Part shown: in pieces, positions 1-6,522 of the stretch
Layout: every line of letters begins with the position of its first letter
Position numbering within the stretch: the first letter of the stretch is position 1
The notes under the pieces: model-generated
Told to the model about the DNA's origin: nothing
Seen by the model: the letters and a program-made list of their open reading frames with translations, nothing else
The model's database searches: none
NCBI GenBank assembly: GCA_016283945.1
Contig: JAEENW010000213.1
Span: 1 to 9,424, forward strand
From: Bacillota bacterium
GTDB lineage: Bacteria > Bacillota > Clostridia > Peptostreptococcales > Anaerovoracaceae
Length of the DNA: 9,424 nucleotides
Direction of reading: 5' to 3'
Translations under genes and position numbers: made by a program

Positions 1-1
1 G

Positions 2-673
2 TACCGCCACAACAAGATCTCCGCGAGGATGACCACCTCCGCGATGATCCGCGAGCTGCTCTTCAAGACTAAGGAGTATCTGGCCAAGAAGGAGGCCGCC
101 GGAGACGATCTCTCCAAGAAGCCCGCCTTCGACTTCAAGCTCGAGTCCATGATACCCGTGATCAAGGGAGAGATCCCCCTTAAGGCTCACGCCCACCAGG
201 CCAACGACATCCTCTCCGCGATCCGCATCGCCAGGGAGTTCGGCCTCAAGCTGACTCTCGAGCACGTCACCGAGGGACACCTCATCGTCGACGAGCTGGC
301 CAAGGAGGGCTATCCCTGCGCGGTAGGCCCGACCATGACCAACGCGAGCAAGTGGGAGCTCCAGTACAAGTCCTTCGAGGCTCCGGTCGCTCTCTCCAAC
401 GCCGGGCTTCAGGTCTCCATCGTGACCGACGCTCCCGTCATCCCGCAGCACTATCTGACTCTCTGCGCGGGCCTCGCCGTCAAGGCCGGAATGGATCCGT
501 TCAAGGCGCTTCAGGCGATCACCATCAACCCGGCCAAGCACCTTGGCATCGAGGACAGAGTGGGTTCCGTCGAAGTCGGCAAGGACGCCGATCTCGTGAT
601 CATGGACGGCTGCCCGTTCGAGTCCAGCACCAAGGTCTGCGCGGTCATAGTAAACGGCGTGAAGGTCGTATAG
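2..673 (+). CDS. Metal-dependent amidohydrolase, C-terminal part (5' end outside window)
   Basis: The reading frame is open from base 2 to the TAG at 671-673, so the ATG at 29 is internal and the gene begins upstream of the window. About 224 residues are visible. They match the C-terminal half of imidazolonepropionase-like amidohydrolases, a TIM-barrel metalloenzyme family that hydrolyses C-N bonds in small cyclic or amide substrates in the cytoplasm. Visible metal-site candidates are the His pair in KAHAHQ (codons at 188 and 194), the His in LEHVTEGH (codon 263) and the Asp in VTDAPVIP (codon 428). The late block AITINPAKHLGI followed by GSVEVGKDADLVIMDG is the typical end of the barrel and return to the beta-sandwich domain. 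The N-terminal HxH motif must lie off-window. Ile codons are nearly all ATC, unlike the ATA-rich genes downstream. The family call is firm; the substrate is unknown. No terminator is visible before the next gene 57 bp away. Confidence 0.88.
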   Translation, partial: YRHNKISARMTTSAMIRELLFKTKEYLAKKEAAGDDLSKKPAFDFKLESMIPVIKGEIPLKAHAHQANDILSAIRIAREFGLKLTLEHVTEGHLIVDELAKEGYPCAVGPTMTNASKWELQYKSFEAPVALSNAGLQVSIVTDAPVIPQHYLTLCAGLAVKAGMDPFKALQAITINPAKHLGIEDRVGSVEVGKDADLVIMDGCPFESSTKVCAVIVNGVKVV

Positions 674-730
674 CGTATCCGCGGTTTATCTGAAAGCTGA
701 CGCGCTTTGCGCACGTGAGGTGAAAAGCTT

Positions 731-1720
731 ATGAAAAGATTTGAAAAGACTTTAGCTCTCGTACTGAGCCTGGCGCTCTCTCTCTGCGCGCTCACGGGCT
801 GCACAGGGAACACGCCCGAGCCTCCCAAGGAGCCCGAACCGGCGGCGAGGAGCTCCATGGAGATCTACGAGGCCTTCCTCGACGGAAGCGAGATGCTGAT
901 CCCCGAGTACGATGTTGCGGGACTCCTTAACGGCGCTGAATACAACGTCTCGGCGGCAGTCAAGACCATCAGGAATACAGTCGCCGCTGAGTGGGGCGGA
1001 GATTTCTTCTTCGGCGGAGCTTACAGCGCCTACTTCGACGCGGGAGCCGACGGGGAACCCGAGCTCGTGCTCAGGCTTGAGTACGATCTGCCCGGCGAAT
1101 ACACCGAGCCCTATTACCAGATCCTGTTCCTCAAGGCCAGGGACGACGCTCTCTATCTCACAGCCGACACCTGGGAATACTACAGGACCGGCGTGGAGAT
1201 CGGAAAGAACGGCTTCGTCCAGCAGGGCGGAGGCAGCTCGGCGATGAGCTCTTACTTCGACTACAGCTATATCAACGAGCTGGGCCACAATGTATTCCTC
1301 TACAGCGCGGAATACAGCTTCGGCAACGCTCAGGCGGTCATCCCCGACTGGTATCTTCCCGTGGACGAGACCCCGGAGGAGTACAGCGGCTACGACGAGT
1401 ACTACAGCGAGAACGGCTACGAGATCGACAGGTACAACTTCCTCAACTCGGACGATTATTCCTTCGACGATGACAAGCAGTGGAAGGAGTACCGTCAGGG
1501 TTTCGAGTACGTCATTCTCGACCAGTCCGGTAAAGACGCCGCCGTTCCCGAGCCCTTCGCGTCGCTCTACGCGAAGCTCGGCATCACCGTGATGAAGGAA
1601 GACGACATGCTTTCGAGGATCTCGGAGAAGTGCCTCAGCAAGGGCTGCGCTCCCGAGATCATCAGCGCGGAACCGGTCGAATGGACCCAGCTCGACAAGG
1701 ACTGGACTCCCAAGGGCTGA
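731..1720 (+). CDS. Secreted lipoprotein of unknown function
   Basis: The protein has 329 residues. The N-terminus is a clear lipoprotein signal: basic MKRFEK, a hydrophobic Leu/Ala/Val/Ser stretch (residues 7-21), then the lipobox LTGC with Cys24 as the predicted lipidated residue. A Pro/Glu-rich linker follows (about residues 28-38), so the mature domain should be anchored to the outer face of the membrane. The mature part is rich in Asp, Glu and Tyr, with an especially Tyr/Glu-dense run at about residues 216-236, and shows no transmembrane segment. I recognise no catalytic motif and do not assign a function. The start is supported by AGGTGA at 718-723, 7 nt before the ATG. It may be read through from the amidohydrolase, since only 57 bp separate them and no terminator is seen there, and it has its own terminator downstream. 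A substrate-binding or cell-surface role is possible but not shown. Confidence 0.85.
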   Translation: MKRFEKTLALVLSLALSLCALTGCTGNTPEPPKEPEPAARSSMEIYEAFLDGSEMLIPEYDVAGLLNGAEYNVSAAVKTIRNTVAAEWGGDFFFGGAYSAYFDAGADGEPELVLRLEYDLPGEYTEPYYQILFLKARDDALYLTADTWEYYRTGVEIGKNGFVQQGGGSSAMSSYFDYSYINELGHNVFLYSAEYSFGNAQAVIPDWYLPVDETPEEYSGYDEYYSENGYEIDRYNFLNSDDYSFDDDKQWKEYRQGFEYVILDQSGKDAAVPEPFASLYAKLGITVMKEDDMLSRISEKCLSKGCAPEIISAEPVEWTQLDKDWTPKG

Positions 1721-1757
1721 TCCGGGAAGGGCTTTCGCAGGCACTTCAGGCATATTC

Positions 1758-1791
1758 AGGCGCTGTGCATACCGCTGCACAGCGCCTTTTT
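1758..1791 (+). terminator. Intrinsic terminator after the lipoprotein gene
   Basis: A perfect 12-bp inverted repeat (AGGCGCTGTGCA at 1758-1769 with TGCACAGCGCCT at 1776-1787) encloses a 6-nt loop. It runs into five T residues at 1787-1791. It lies 37 nt after the lipoprotein stop codon, a usual distance for a rho-independent terminator, and separates that gene from the next unit. Confidence 0.9.
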
Positions 1792-1969
1792 CGAGGCGGG
1801 ACGCGGCGGCAGGGAGCGTCAATAGTGTTCGCGGCGAGATGTCACCCGGGAGGCGACCTCAGGCGCTCCGAAAAGCGCTATCATGCAGGCGTAAACGATC
1901 GATGGACGCCACGCGGGGCGGTAGCGGAGAGCTGGAGACCAGAGCGCGGCAGCGGAAAGGAGCACAGAC
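1792..1969 (+). other. Non-coding leader before the ADP-ribosylglycohydrolase gene
   Basis: About 178 bp between the terminator and the next gene. It should carry the promoter of the 1970-4955 operon, but no convincing -35/-10 pair is visible. The closest match is TATCAT at 1879-1884, without a recognisable -35. Two short hairpins can be drawn: GCGCT 1863-1867 with AGCGC 1874-1878, and GGCGT 1888-1892 with ACGCC 1906-1910. Both are weak enough to be chance in GC-rich DNA. The ribosome-binding site GGAAAGGAG is at 1954-1962. Confidence 0.4.
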
Positions 1970-2776
1970 ATGATAGGAGCTATCTTCGGAGATATCGCGG
2001 GCTCGGCCTACGAGTTCAGCAACACGTCGGACTATAACTTTGAGATGCTCGGCAGGCGGGCGCGCCCGACCGACGATTCTTACATGACCCTGGCGGTCGC
2101 CAGGGCGCTCATGGAGACGGAGGGGCAGGGCGACGAGGCTGTAAAGACCGCGCTCGTGAGGCGCATGAAGGAGATCGGAGTCACTCACCCGTACGGATGC
2201 TACGGAGGGATGTTCAACCGCTGGCTGCGCTCGCCCGATCCCAAGCCCTACGGAAGCTACGGCAACGGCAGCGCTATGAGGGTCTCGTCGGCGGGTTGGC
2301 TCTACGGCAGCATGGAGGAGACGCTGAGGGCTGCGAGGCTCTCGGCCTGCGTCACTCACGACCACCCCGAGGGCATCAAGGGCGCTGAGGCGGCCGCGGC
2401 GGCGGTCTTCCTCGCCAGGACAGGAGCAGGCAAGGCCGATATAAGGGAATACATAGAGAAGAGCTTCGGCTACGATCTGAGCCGCAGCCTCGCGGAGATC
2501 AAGGCCGCGGGCTATGAGTTCGACGAGACCTGCCGGGGGACCGTTCCCGAGGCGCTCACAGCCTTCCTCGAGGGCGAAAGCTACGAGGACGTCATCAGGC
2601 GCGCCGTCGTGCTCGGCGGGGACAGCGACACCCTCGCCTGCATCGCGGGCGGGGTCGCAGAGGCCTACTACGGCATGCCTGAGGATCTGAAGGAGGCGGC
2701 TCTTTCGCGCCTCGACGCGAGGCTCAGGAAGATCTGCGAGGATTTTGAGGAGAAGCGCCTGCCGCGGAGCAGGTGA
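1970..2776 (+). CDS. ADP-ribosylglycohydrolase family protein (DraG-like)
   Basis: This 268-residue protein is a full-length member of the ADP-ribosylglycohydrolase (DraG/ARH) fold. These enzymes use a binuclear metal centre to remove ADP-ribose from a modified protein residue or a related ADP-ribosyl compound in the cytoplasm. Metal-binding signatures are in place: GAIFGDIAGSAYE (3-15), PTDDSYMT (33-40) and GGDSDT (216-221, with Asp218 and Asp220). The block YGNGSAMRVS and the THDHPEGIKGA segment are also typical. The start is supported by GGAAAGGAG at 1954-1962, 7 nt before the ATG. It is the first gene of a tight cluster with two WYL-domain genes, the next start lying 14 nt after its stop. 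The target molecule cannot be read from sequence. No ADP-ribosyltransferase gene is visible in the window. Confidence 0.93.
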   Translation: MIGAIFGDIAGSAYEFSNTSDYNFEMLGRRARPTDDSYMTLAVARALMETEGQGDEAVKTALVRRMKEIGVTHPYGCYGGMFNRWLRSPDPKPYGSYGNGSAMRVSSAGWLYGSMEETLRAARLSACVTHDHPEGIKGAEAAAAAVFLARTGAGKADIREYIEKSFGYDLSRSLAEIKAAGYEFDETCRGTVPEALTAFLEGESYEDVIRRAVVLGGDSDTLACIAGGVAEAYYGMPEDLKEAALSRLDARLRKICEDFEEKRLPRSR

Positions 2777-2777
2777 C

Positions 2778-2786
2778 GGGAGGTGA
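2778..2786 (+). promoter_or_regulatory. Ribosome-binding site that favours a TTG start for the first WYL gene
   Basis: GGGAGGTGA sits here, with its GGAGG core at 2779-2783, 7 nt before TTG 2791. The frame is also open from GTG 2773, but that codon has no well-placed Shine-Dalgarno; the nearest purine-rich stretch, around 2748-2755, is too far upstream. The spacing therefore selects TTG 2791. Confidence 0.7.
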
Positions 2787-2790
2787 GAGC

Positions 2791-4035
2791 TTGGCTTTCA
2801 GCGAGCTCGTGAAAAATCTGGACAGCGTCAGGAGCTACATGAGGCAGTTCTTCGCGTACGGCTTCCGCACGCGCGGAGAGTTCTCCGGCAGCGAGCGCAG
2901 CTACGACAACGAGAGGCGCCGCATCGAGAGCTGGCTCGGGGACGACATGGCCTTCCGCAGGGATGCCGGAGGCAAGAGCGTCTTCATCTCCGTGGACAGC
3001 AGGAAGGTCCGCGTCAATCCGCTGTATAACGCCTTCAAGGCCAAAAGCTTTACCGGCGGGGACATCAGCTTCCACTTCTACGTGCTCGACATACTCTCGG
3101 GCGGGGAGGCGAAGAGCCTGCGGGAGATCCAGGACCTCATCGCGGAGCGCTATCTCAGCGCCTTCCCGGGCGCGGAGCCCATGGACGAGTCCACTCTCAG
3201 AAAGAAGCTCAGGGAGTACGAAGGGCTCGGCCTGGTCCGCTCCGAGAGGCGCGGCCGCGAGCTCCTGTACAGCAGGGCGGAGGACCGGGTCGATCTCGAG
3301 AGCTGGAGGGACGCGGTGGAGTTCTTTACGGAAGCCGATCCGCTCGGCGTCATAGGCTCATTCATAGAGGACAGGCTCGGAGGGCCGGGCGATGTCTTCA
3401 GCTTCAAGCACCACTATCTGCTCCACGCCCCCGACAGTGAGCTGCTGCTTCAGCTCCTCGACGCGGCAGGAGAGCTGCGGCGCTGCGAGCTTACCTTCAG
3501 GAGCCGGAGAAAGCCCGACCGCGACGCCCTGCGCAGCGTGGTCCCCGTGAGGATAATGGCCAGCACCCAGACGGGGAGGAATTACGTCCTCGCCTATGTG
3601 CCGGAGAGGGAAAGCTTCACATGCCTTAGGATAGACTCTGTCAGAAAGGTCAGGGCCGGCGAGCCATTTGAGGACGCGGAGCTGGTGCGCGGGAGGCTCG
3701 CGGACTTCGAGAAGAACGTCTGGGGAGTCTCCGTGGAGAGAAGGCGCGGGCCGGAGCATCTCGAGATGACCGTGCGCGCCTCGGCGGACGAGACCTTCAT
3801 TCCACGAAGGCTCGAGAGGGAGCGCAGGAACGGCACCGTGAGAAGGCTCTCGGAGGACACCTGGCTCTACAGCGTGGACTGCTGCGACGCGGCCGAGCTC
3901 AGGCCCTGGATAAGGACCTTCACCGGGCGCATAGTCAGCCTGGAGTGCAGCGATCTGGACGCCGTCAGGGACATAATGACGGACACTGAGATGATGCTTG
4001 ACATGTACGGGCTCAGGGAAGGAGGCGCGGAATGA
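2791..4035 (+). CDS. WYL-domain protein with N-terminal winged-helix region (first of a pair)
   Basis: From TTG 2791 the protein has 414 residues; a GTG start at 2773 would add six. The N-terminal part contains helix-turn-helix-like segments: one around residues 25-70 (SYDNERRRIESWLG) and a clearer winged helix at about 96-162, with DESTLRKKLREYEGLGLV as recognition-helix region and a basic wing. The WYL-like domain spans about 230-290, where GRNYVLAY occupies the place of the canonical GR(W)YLVGY-type motif. A C-terminal WCX-like region ends near PWIRTFTGRIVSLE (about 372-385). WYL proteins are usually transcription regulators that sense a ligand, often nucleic acid or nucleotide, and control stress or defence genes. 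The gene overlaps the next by 4 bp (ATGA at 4032-4035), implying translational coupling and probably a complex. The eponymous W-Y-L triad is degenerate (N-Y-V, 264-266), so ligand sensing may differ. The target genes are unknown. Confidence 0.85.
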   Translation: MAFSELVKNLDSVRSYMRQFFAYGFRTRGEFSGSERSYDNERRRIESWLGDDMAFRRDAGGKSVFISVDSRKVRVNPLYNAFKAKSFTGGDISFHFYVLDILSGGEAKSLREIQDLIAERYLSAFPGAEPMDESTLRKKLREYEGLGLVRSERRGRELLYSRAEDRVDLESWRDAVEFFTEADPLGVIGSFIEDRLGGPGDVFSFKHHYLLHAPDSELLLQLLDAAGELRRCELTFRSRRKPDRDALRSVVPVRIMASTQTGRNYVLAYVPERESFTCLRIDSVRKVRAGEPFEDAELVRGRLADFEKNVWGVSVERRRGPEHLEMTVRASADETFIPRRLERERRNGTVRRLSEDTWLYSVDCCDAAELRPWIRTFTGRIVSLECSDLDAVRDIMTDTEMMLDMYGLREGGAE

Positions 4036-4955
4036 TCTTCAGCGAGATCTACGGAAGATATTTCCGCATCGCCGGGGAGCTCATACGCCTCGCGCAGAGG
4101 GGAGAGCTCGACCCGGCGTCCCTGCTTGATACAGTCTCCGAAAAGGGCTTCGCGGAGAGCGTTCTCAGCGTGCCCGAGGCCCTGAAGAGCGGCGCCTGGC
4201 CGCTCATAACGCCGGACTTCGGCACGCCCATAGCGGGCGAGCCCTCGATGCCGCTCTCGCTGCCGGAGAAGCGCTGGCTCAAGACTCTGCTCGGCGACCC
4301 CAGGATGGCGCTCTTCGCTCCCGATCCCGCGGGGCTCGAGGATGTAGAGCCGCTTTACGGAAGGGAGCTTATAGTCTACTACGACAGATATCTCGACGGC
4401 GATCCCTACGGCGATCCCGTGTATACAGCCAGCTTCAGAACGGCGCTGAGCGCAGTGAAGGAGAAGCGCCCGCTGCTCGTGAGCTTCAGAGAGCGCAGGG
4501 GCAGGCTTATGGAACGAAAGGGAGTTCCCGAGGGGATAGAGTATTCCCCCAGGGACGACAAGTTCAGGCTCATACTGCGCGGCGCGGACGGACGCAGCGA
4601 GATCAACATGGCCGGGATAGAGCGCTGCAGCGTGCTCCCGGATCAGGAAGACGGGTACCCCGGCTGCAGTGAGCAGCCGCAAAGGGAGCTCTGCTTCGAG
4701 CTTAAGGACGAGCGCAACGCCCTTGAGCGCGCCATGCTTGCCTTCTCCGACCTTGAGAAGGTCACCGAGAGGGTCTCCGGGAAGCTCTACAGGGTGACTC
4801 TGCGCTACCGGGCTCAGGACGAGGCCGAGATACTCATCAGGATACTCTCGTTCGGCCCCATGATAAGGGTAGTCTCCCCTGACAGCTTCATCGAGCTCAT
4901 CAGGGCGAGGCTCAGGGCGCAGGCCGAGCTGGACAGAGCGCCGCGCGAGAACTGA
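4032..4955 (+). CDS. WYL-domain protein, partner of the preceding gene (second of a pair)
   Basis: This 307-residue protein starts at ATG 4032, preceded by GGGAAGGAGG at 4016-4025, and overlaps the upstream gene by four bases. The N-terminal half (1-130) has no helix-turn-helix I can recognise. A WYL-like domain covers about 137-202, with DDKFRLILRG in place of the WYL strand (FRL at 178-180). A WCX-like C-terminal module covers about 217-300 and contains ILSFGPMIRVVSP (271-283), a characteristic closing motif of the family. From memory, this protein and its upstream neighbour resemble a WYL pair found side by side in Clostridia. I infer that it acts with its partner, the upstream protein supplying DNA binding. 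A distant functional parallel is PafB/PafC, the mycobacterial WYL pair that activates DNA-damage genes. The unit ends at the terminator at 5000-5033. Confidence 0.82.
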   Translation: MIFSEIYGRYFRIAGELIRLAQRGELDPASLLDTVSEKGFAESVLSVPEALKSGAWPLITPDFGTPIAGEPSMPLSLPEKRWLKTLLGDPRMALFAPDPAGLEDVEPLYGRELIVYYDRYLDGDPYGDPVYTASFRTALSAVKEKRPLLVSFRERRGRLMERKGVPEGIEYSPRDDKFRLILRGADGRSEINMAGIERCSVLPDQEDGYPGCSEQPQRELCFELKDERNALERAMLAFSDLEKVTERVSGKLYRVTLRYRAQDEAEILIRILSFGPMIRVVSPDSFIELIRARLRAQAELDRAPREN

Positions 4956-4999
4956 GCCGGGCATGGCCGGCAGTATTTGAAAGCCCCGGTTTATAAGCG

Positions 5000-5033
5000 T
5001 GCGGACTCCCGGCAGGAGTCCGCAACTTTTTTT
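5000..5033 (+). terminator. Intrinsic terminator after the WYL pair
   Basis: A perfect 10-bp stem (TGCGGACTCC 5000-5009 with GGAGTCCGCA 5015-5024) closes a 5-nt loop and is followed by a seven-T run at 5027-5033. It lies 44 nt after the stop of the second WYL gene. Its strength suggests that rtcB is transcribed separately. Confidence 0.92.
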
Positions 5034-5040
5034 CCGAGAT

Positions 5041-5046
5041 TATAAT
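5041..5046 (+). promoter_or_regulatory. Possible -10 box for rtcB
   Basis: A perfect TATAAT lies just downstream of the WYL-operon terminator and 86 bp before the rtcB start codon. The best -35 candidate at 16-bp spacing is TCCGCA (5019-5024), matching only three of six consensus bases and lying inside the terminator stem. The position is sensible, but the promoter call is tentative. Confidence 0.4.
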
Positions 5047-5077
5047 CCGCGTTTCGTCTATGATCTGTTCGTAAAGA

Positions 5078-5116
5078 GCGCCCGCGGCTGCCGCCAGCGA
5101 GCCGCACGCGGGGCGC
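5078..5116 (+). promoter_or_regulatory. GC-rich hairpin in the rtcB leader, abutting the ribosome-binding site
   Basis: GCGCCC (5078-5083) pairs with GGGCGC (5111-5116), and GCGGCT (5084-5089) pairs with AGCCGC (5100-5105). A 5-nt bulge lies on the 3' side and the loop is 10 nt. The stem ends directly before the GGAAAGGAG of rtcB (5117-5125), so it could influence ribosome access. GC-rich sequence makes chance pairing possible. Confidence 0.45.
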
Positions 5117-5131
5117 GGAAAGGAGACCGGA

Positions 5132-6370
5132 ATGGTCGAGATCAGAGGAAGATACAATACCGCTGTCTGCTACACCGAGATACTCGAGGAGAGCGCGGCG
5201 CGCCAGATACAGGCGGTCTGCGATTTCGAGCCCTTCGAGGGCAGCAGGATCAGGATAATGCCCGACGTACACGCCGGCATGGGCTGCACCATAGGGACCA
5301 CCATGACCATCAGGGACAAGGTGGTGCCCGGCATGGTCGGTGTCGACATAGGCTGCGGCATGGAGAGCGTAAGGCTTGATATACCCGGATACTCGGGCTC
5401 AGCAGAGCCCGGCGCGCCCGCTCCCATAGACTTCGGCAGGCTCGACGGACTCATCAGGAGCAGCATACCCTTCGGCAGGGACGTCAGGGAGGAAGCCCAC
5501 CCCCTTGCCCCGGAAGCCGGGATAGAAGAGCTCAGATGCGCGAAGCGCTGCGACATGCCCCGGGCCTTTAGGAGCATAGGCAGCCTCGGGGGAGGAAACC
5601 ACTTCATCGAGATCGACCGCGGCAGCGACGGGGCTTACTGGCTCGTCGTTCACTCCGGAAGCAGGCATCTCGGCCTCGAGGTCGCGGGCTTCTATCAGGA
5701 AGAGGCCATGAAGGAGCTCTCCGGAAGCTCTTACCGCCAGATCGAGGAGCTCATCGACCGGCTCAAGGCGGAAGGACGCTTCAGCGAGATCGAGAGCGCC
5801 GTGCGCGAGGCGAAGGCCAGCAGGCCCGAGGGCGTTCCCAGAGAGCTCGCCTACGTGCAGGGGCAGCTCTTCGAGGACTACATCCACGACATGAGGATAG
5901 TCCAGCGCTTCGCCGCGCTCAACAGGCAGGCGATGACCGCCGCTATACTCGAGGGGATGGGCTGGGGCGAGCTCGAGCGCTTCACCACCGTGCACAACTA
6001 CATCGATACCGAGAGCATGATACTCCGCAAGGGCTCGGTCTCCGCCAGGAAGGGCGAGAAGCTGCTCATCCCCATCAACATGAGGGACGGTAGCCTCGTC
6101 TGCGAGGGTCTCGGAAACGAAGAGTGGAACTTTTCCGCGCCCCACGGCGCCGGAAGGCTCATGAGCCGCCGCGCCGCGTCAGACGGGCTCGCGCTCGAGG
6201 AGTACCGCGAGCAGATGCGCGGGATCTACAGCAGCTGCGTGAGCCTGGATACCATAGACGAGTCGCCCATGGCGTATAAGCCCATGGAGGCGATAGTGTC
6301 GCAGATCGGGCCCACCGCGAGGATACTCGAGAGGATAGTGCCCGTGTACAATTTCAAGGCGTCGGAATAA
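5132..6370 (+). CDS. rtcB: RtcB-type tRNA/RNA-splicing ligase
   Basis: The 412-residue product is full length, close to Escherichia coli RtcB. RtcB is a GTP- and Mn2+-dependent RNA ligase that joins a 2',3'-cyclic phosphate or 3'-phosphate end to a 5'-OH end, healing cleaved tRNAs and other RNAs in the cytoplasm. Expected motifs are present: RIMPDVHAGMGCTIGTT (41-57), metal ligands Asp72 and Cys75 in VDIGCGM, His157 in GGNHFIE, His174 in VVHSGSRHLG and His288 in TVHNYID. The predicted guanylylated His338 lies in SAPHGAGR. The enzyme should therefore be active. The start is supported by GGAAAGGAG (5117-5125), 6 nt before the ATG. It follows a strong terminator and a leader hairpin, so it probably has its own promoter. 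No rtcA, archease or CARF-type rtcR gene is visible. The WYL pair upstream could be the regulator instead, but that is inference. Confidence 0.96.
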   Translation: MVEIRGRYNTAVCYTEILEESAARQIQAVCDFEPFEGSRIRIMPDVHAGMGCTIGTTMTIRDKVVPGMVGVDIGCGMESVRLDIPGYSGSAEPGAPAPIDFGRLDGLIRSSIPFGRDVREEAHPLAPEAGIEELRCAKRCDMPRAFRSIGSLGGGNHFIEIDRGSDGAYWLVVHSGSRHLGLEVAGFYQEEAMKELSGSSYRQIEELIDRLKAEGRFSEIESAVREAKASRPEGVPRELAYVQGQLFEDYIHDMRIVQRFAALNRQAMTAAILEGMGWGELERFTTVHNYIDTESMILRKGSVSARKGEKLLIPINMRDGSLVCEGLGNEEWNFSAPHGAGRLMSRRAASDGLALEEYREQMRGIYSSCVSLDTIDESPMAYKPMEAIVSQIGPTARILERIVPVYNFKASE

Positions 6371-6380
6371 TTGAATATAA

Positions 6381-6481
6381 GACTGTGTGACGGGTCCTGT
6401 CGCTCAGTATCCCCACGGCCTGCGGTGCAGGCGCTCCTCGGCCGCGGGGATCCCCTCCTCGCGCCACCCGCCGCGACAGTC
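6381..6481 (+). ncRNA. Possible structured RNA element of about 100 nt between rtcB and the next gene
   Basis: The two ends pair: GACTGT (6381-6386) with ACAGTC (6476-6481), then, after a 4/5-nt internal loop, CGGGT (6391-6395) with ACCCG (6466-6470). Inside, ATCCCC (6409-6414) pairs with GGGGAT (6446-6451). Beyond one mismatch, CGGCC (6416-6420) pairs with GGCCG (6440-6444). An alternative apical hairpin is GCCTGC (6418-6423) with GCAGGC (6427-6432). Four consecutive nested helices are more than a single chance hairpin. I recognise no known RNA family: there is no T-box, 4.5S or tRNA T-arm signature. It could be an rtcB 3' UTR element, a leader or attenuator of the next operon, or an independent small RNA. 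Confidence 0.4.
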
Positions 6482-6515
6482 TTCGGTTCTATCGCATTCG
6501 GTATCGTAAATGGTG

Positions 6516-6521
6516 TATAAT
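6516..6521 (+). promoter_or_regulatory. Possible -10 box for the 6601-9424 operon
   Basis: A perfect TATAAT occurs here, 79 bp before the ATG of the small unknown gene. No good -35 is visible; at 19-bp spacing ATCGCA (6491-6496) matches three of six bases. Transcription would begin near 6528, inside the left arm of the terminator hairpin at 6523-6546. Confidence 0.4.
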
Positions 6522-6522
6522 T

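Noticed and set aside
752..1822. 356-codon open frame on the minus strand opposite the lipoprotein
   Set aside because: The plus strand has a textbook lipobox signal peptide and its own terminator. The reverse frame runs through that terminator and has a biased Val/Leu/Glu composition.
1839..1973. 44-codon upstream frame whose stop overlaps the ADP-ribosylglycohydrolase start (ATGA)
   Set aside because: It has no Shine-Dalgarno and an Arg-rich, coding-unlike composition. The overlap alone does not support a leader peptide.
3867..4964. 365-codon open frame on the minus strand opposite the two WYL genes
   Set aside because: It is a shadow frame produced by GC-rich codon bias. The plus-strand genes have ribosome-binding sites, a coupled overlap and recognisable WYL domains, while the reverse translation has low-complexity composition and no motif.
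5399..6145. 248-codon minus-strand frame inside rtcB
   Set aside because: It lies wholly within rtcB, whose catalytic motifs are all on the plus strand.
6446..6455. Ten-base palindrome GGGGATCCCC as an operator
   Set aside because: Its left half is better explained as part of the longer pairing with 6409-6414, and no second copy exists near the other candidate promoters.
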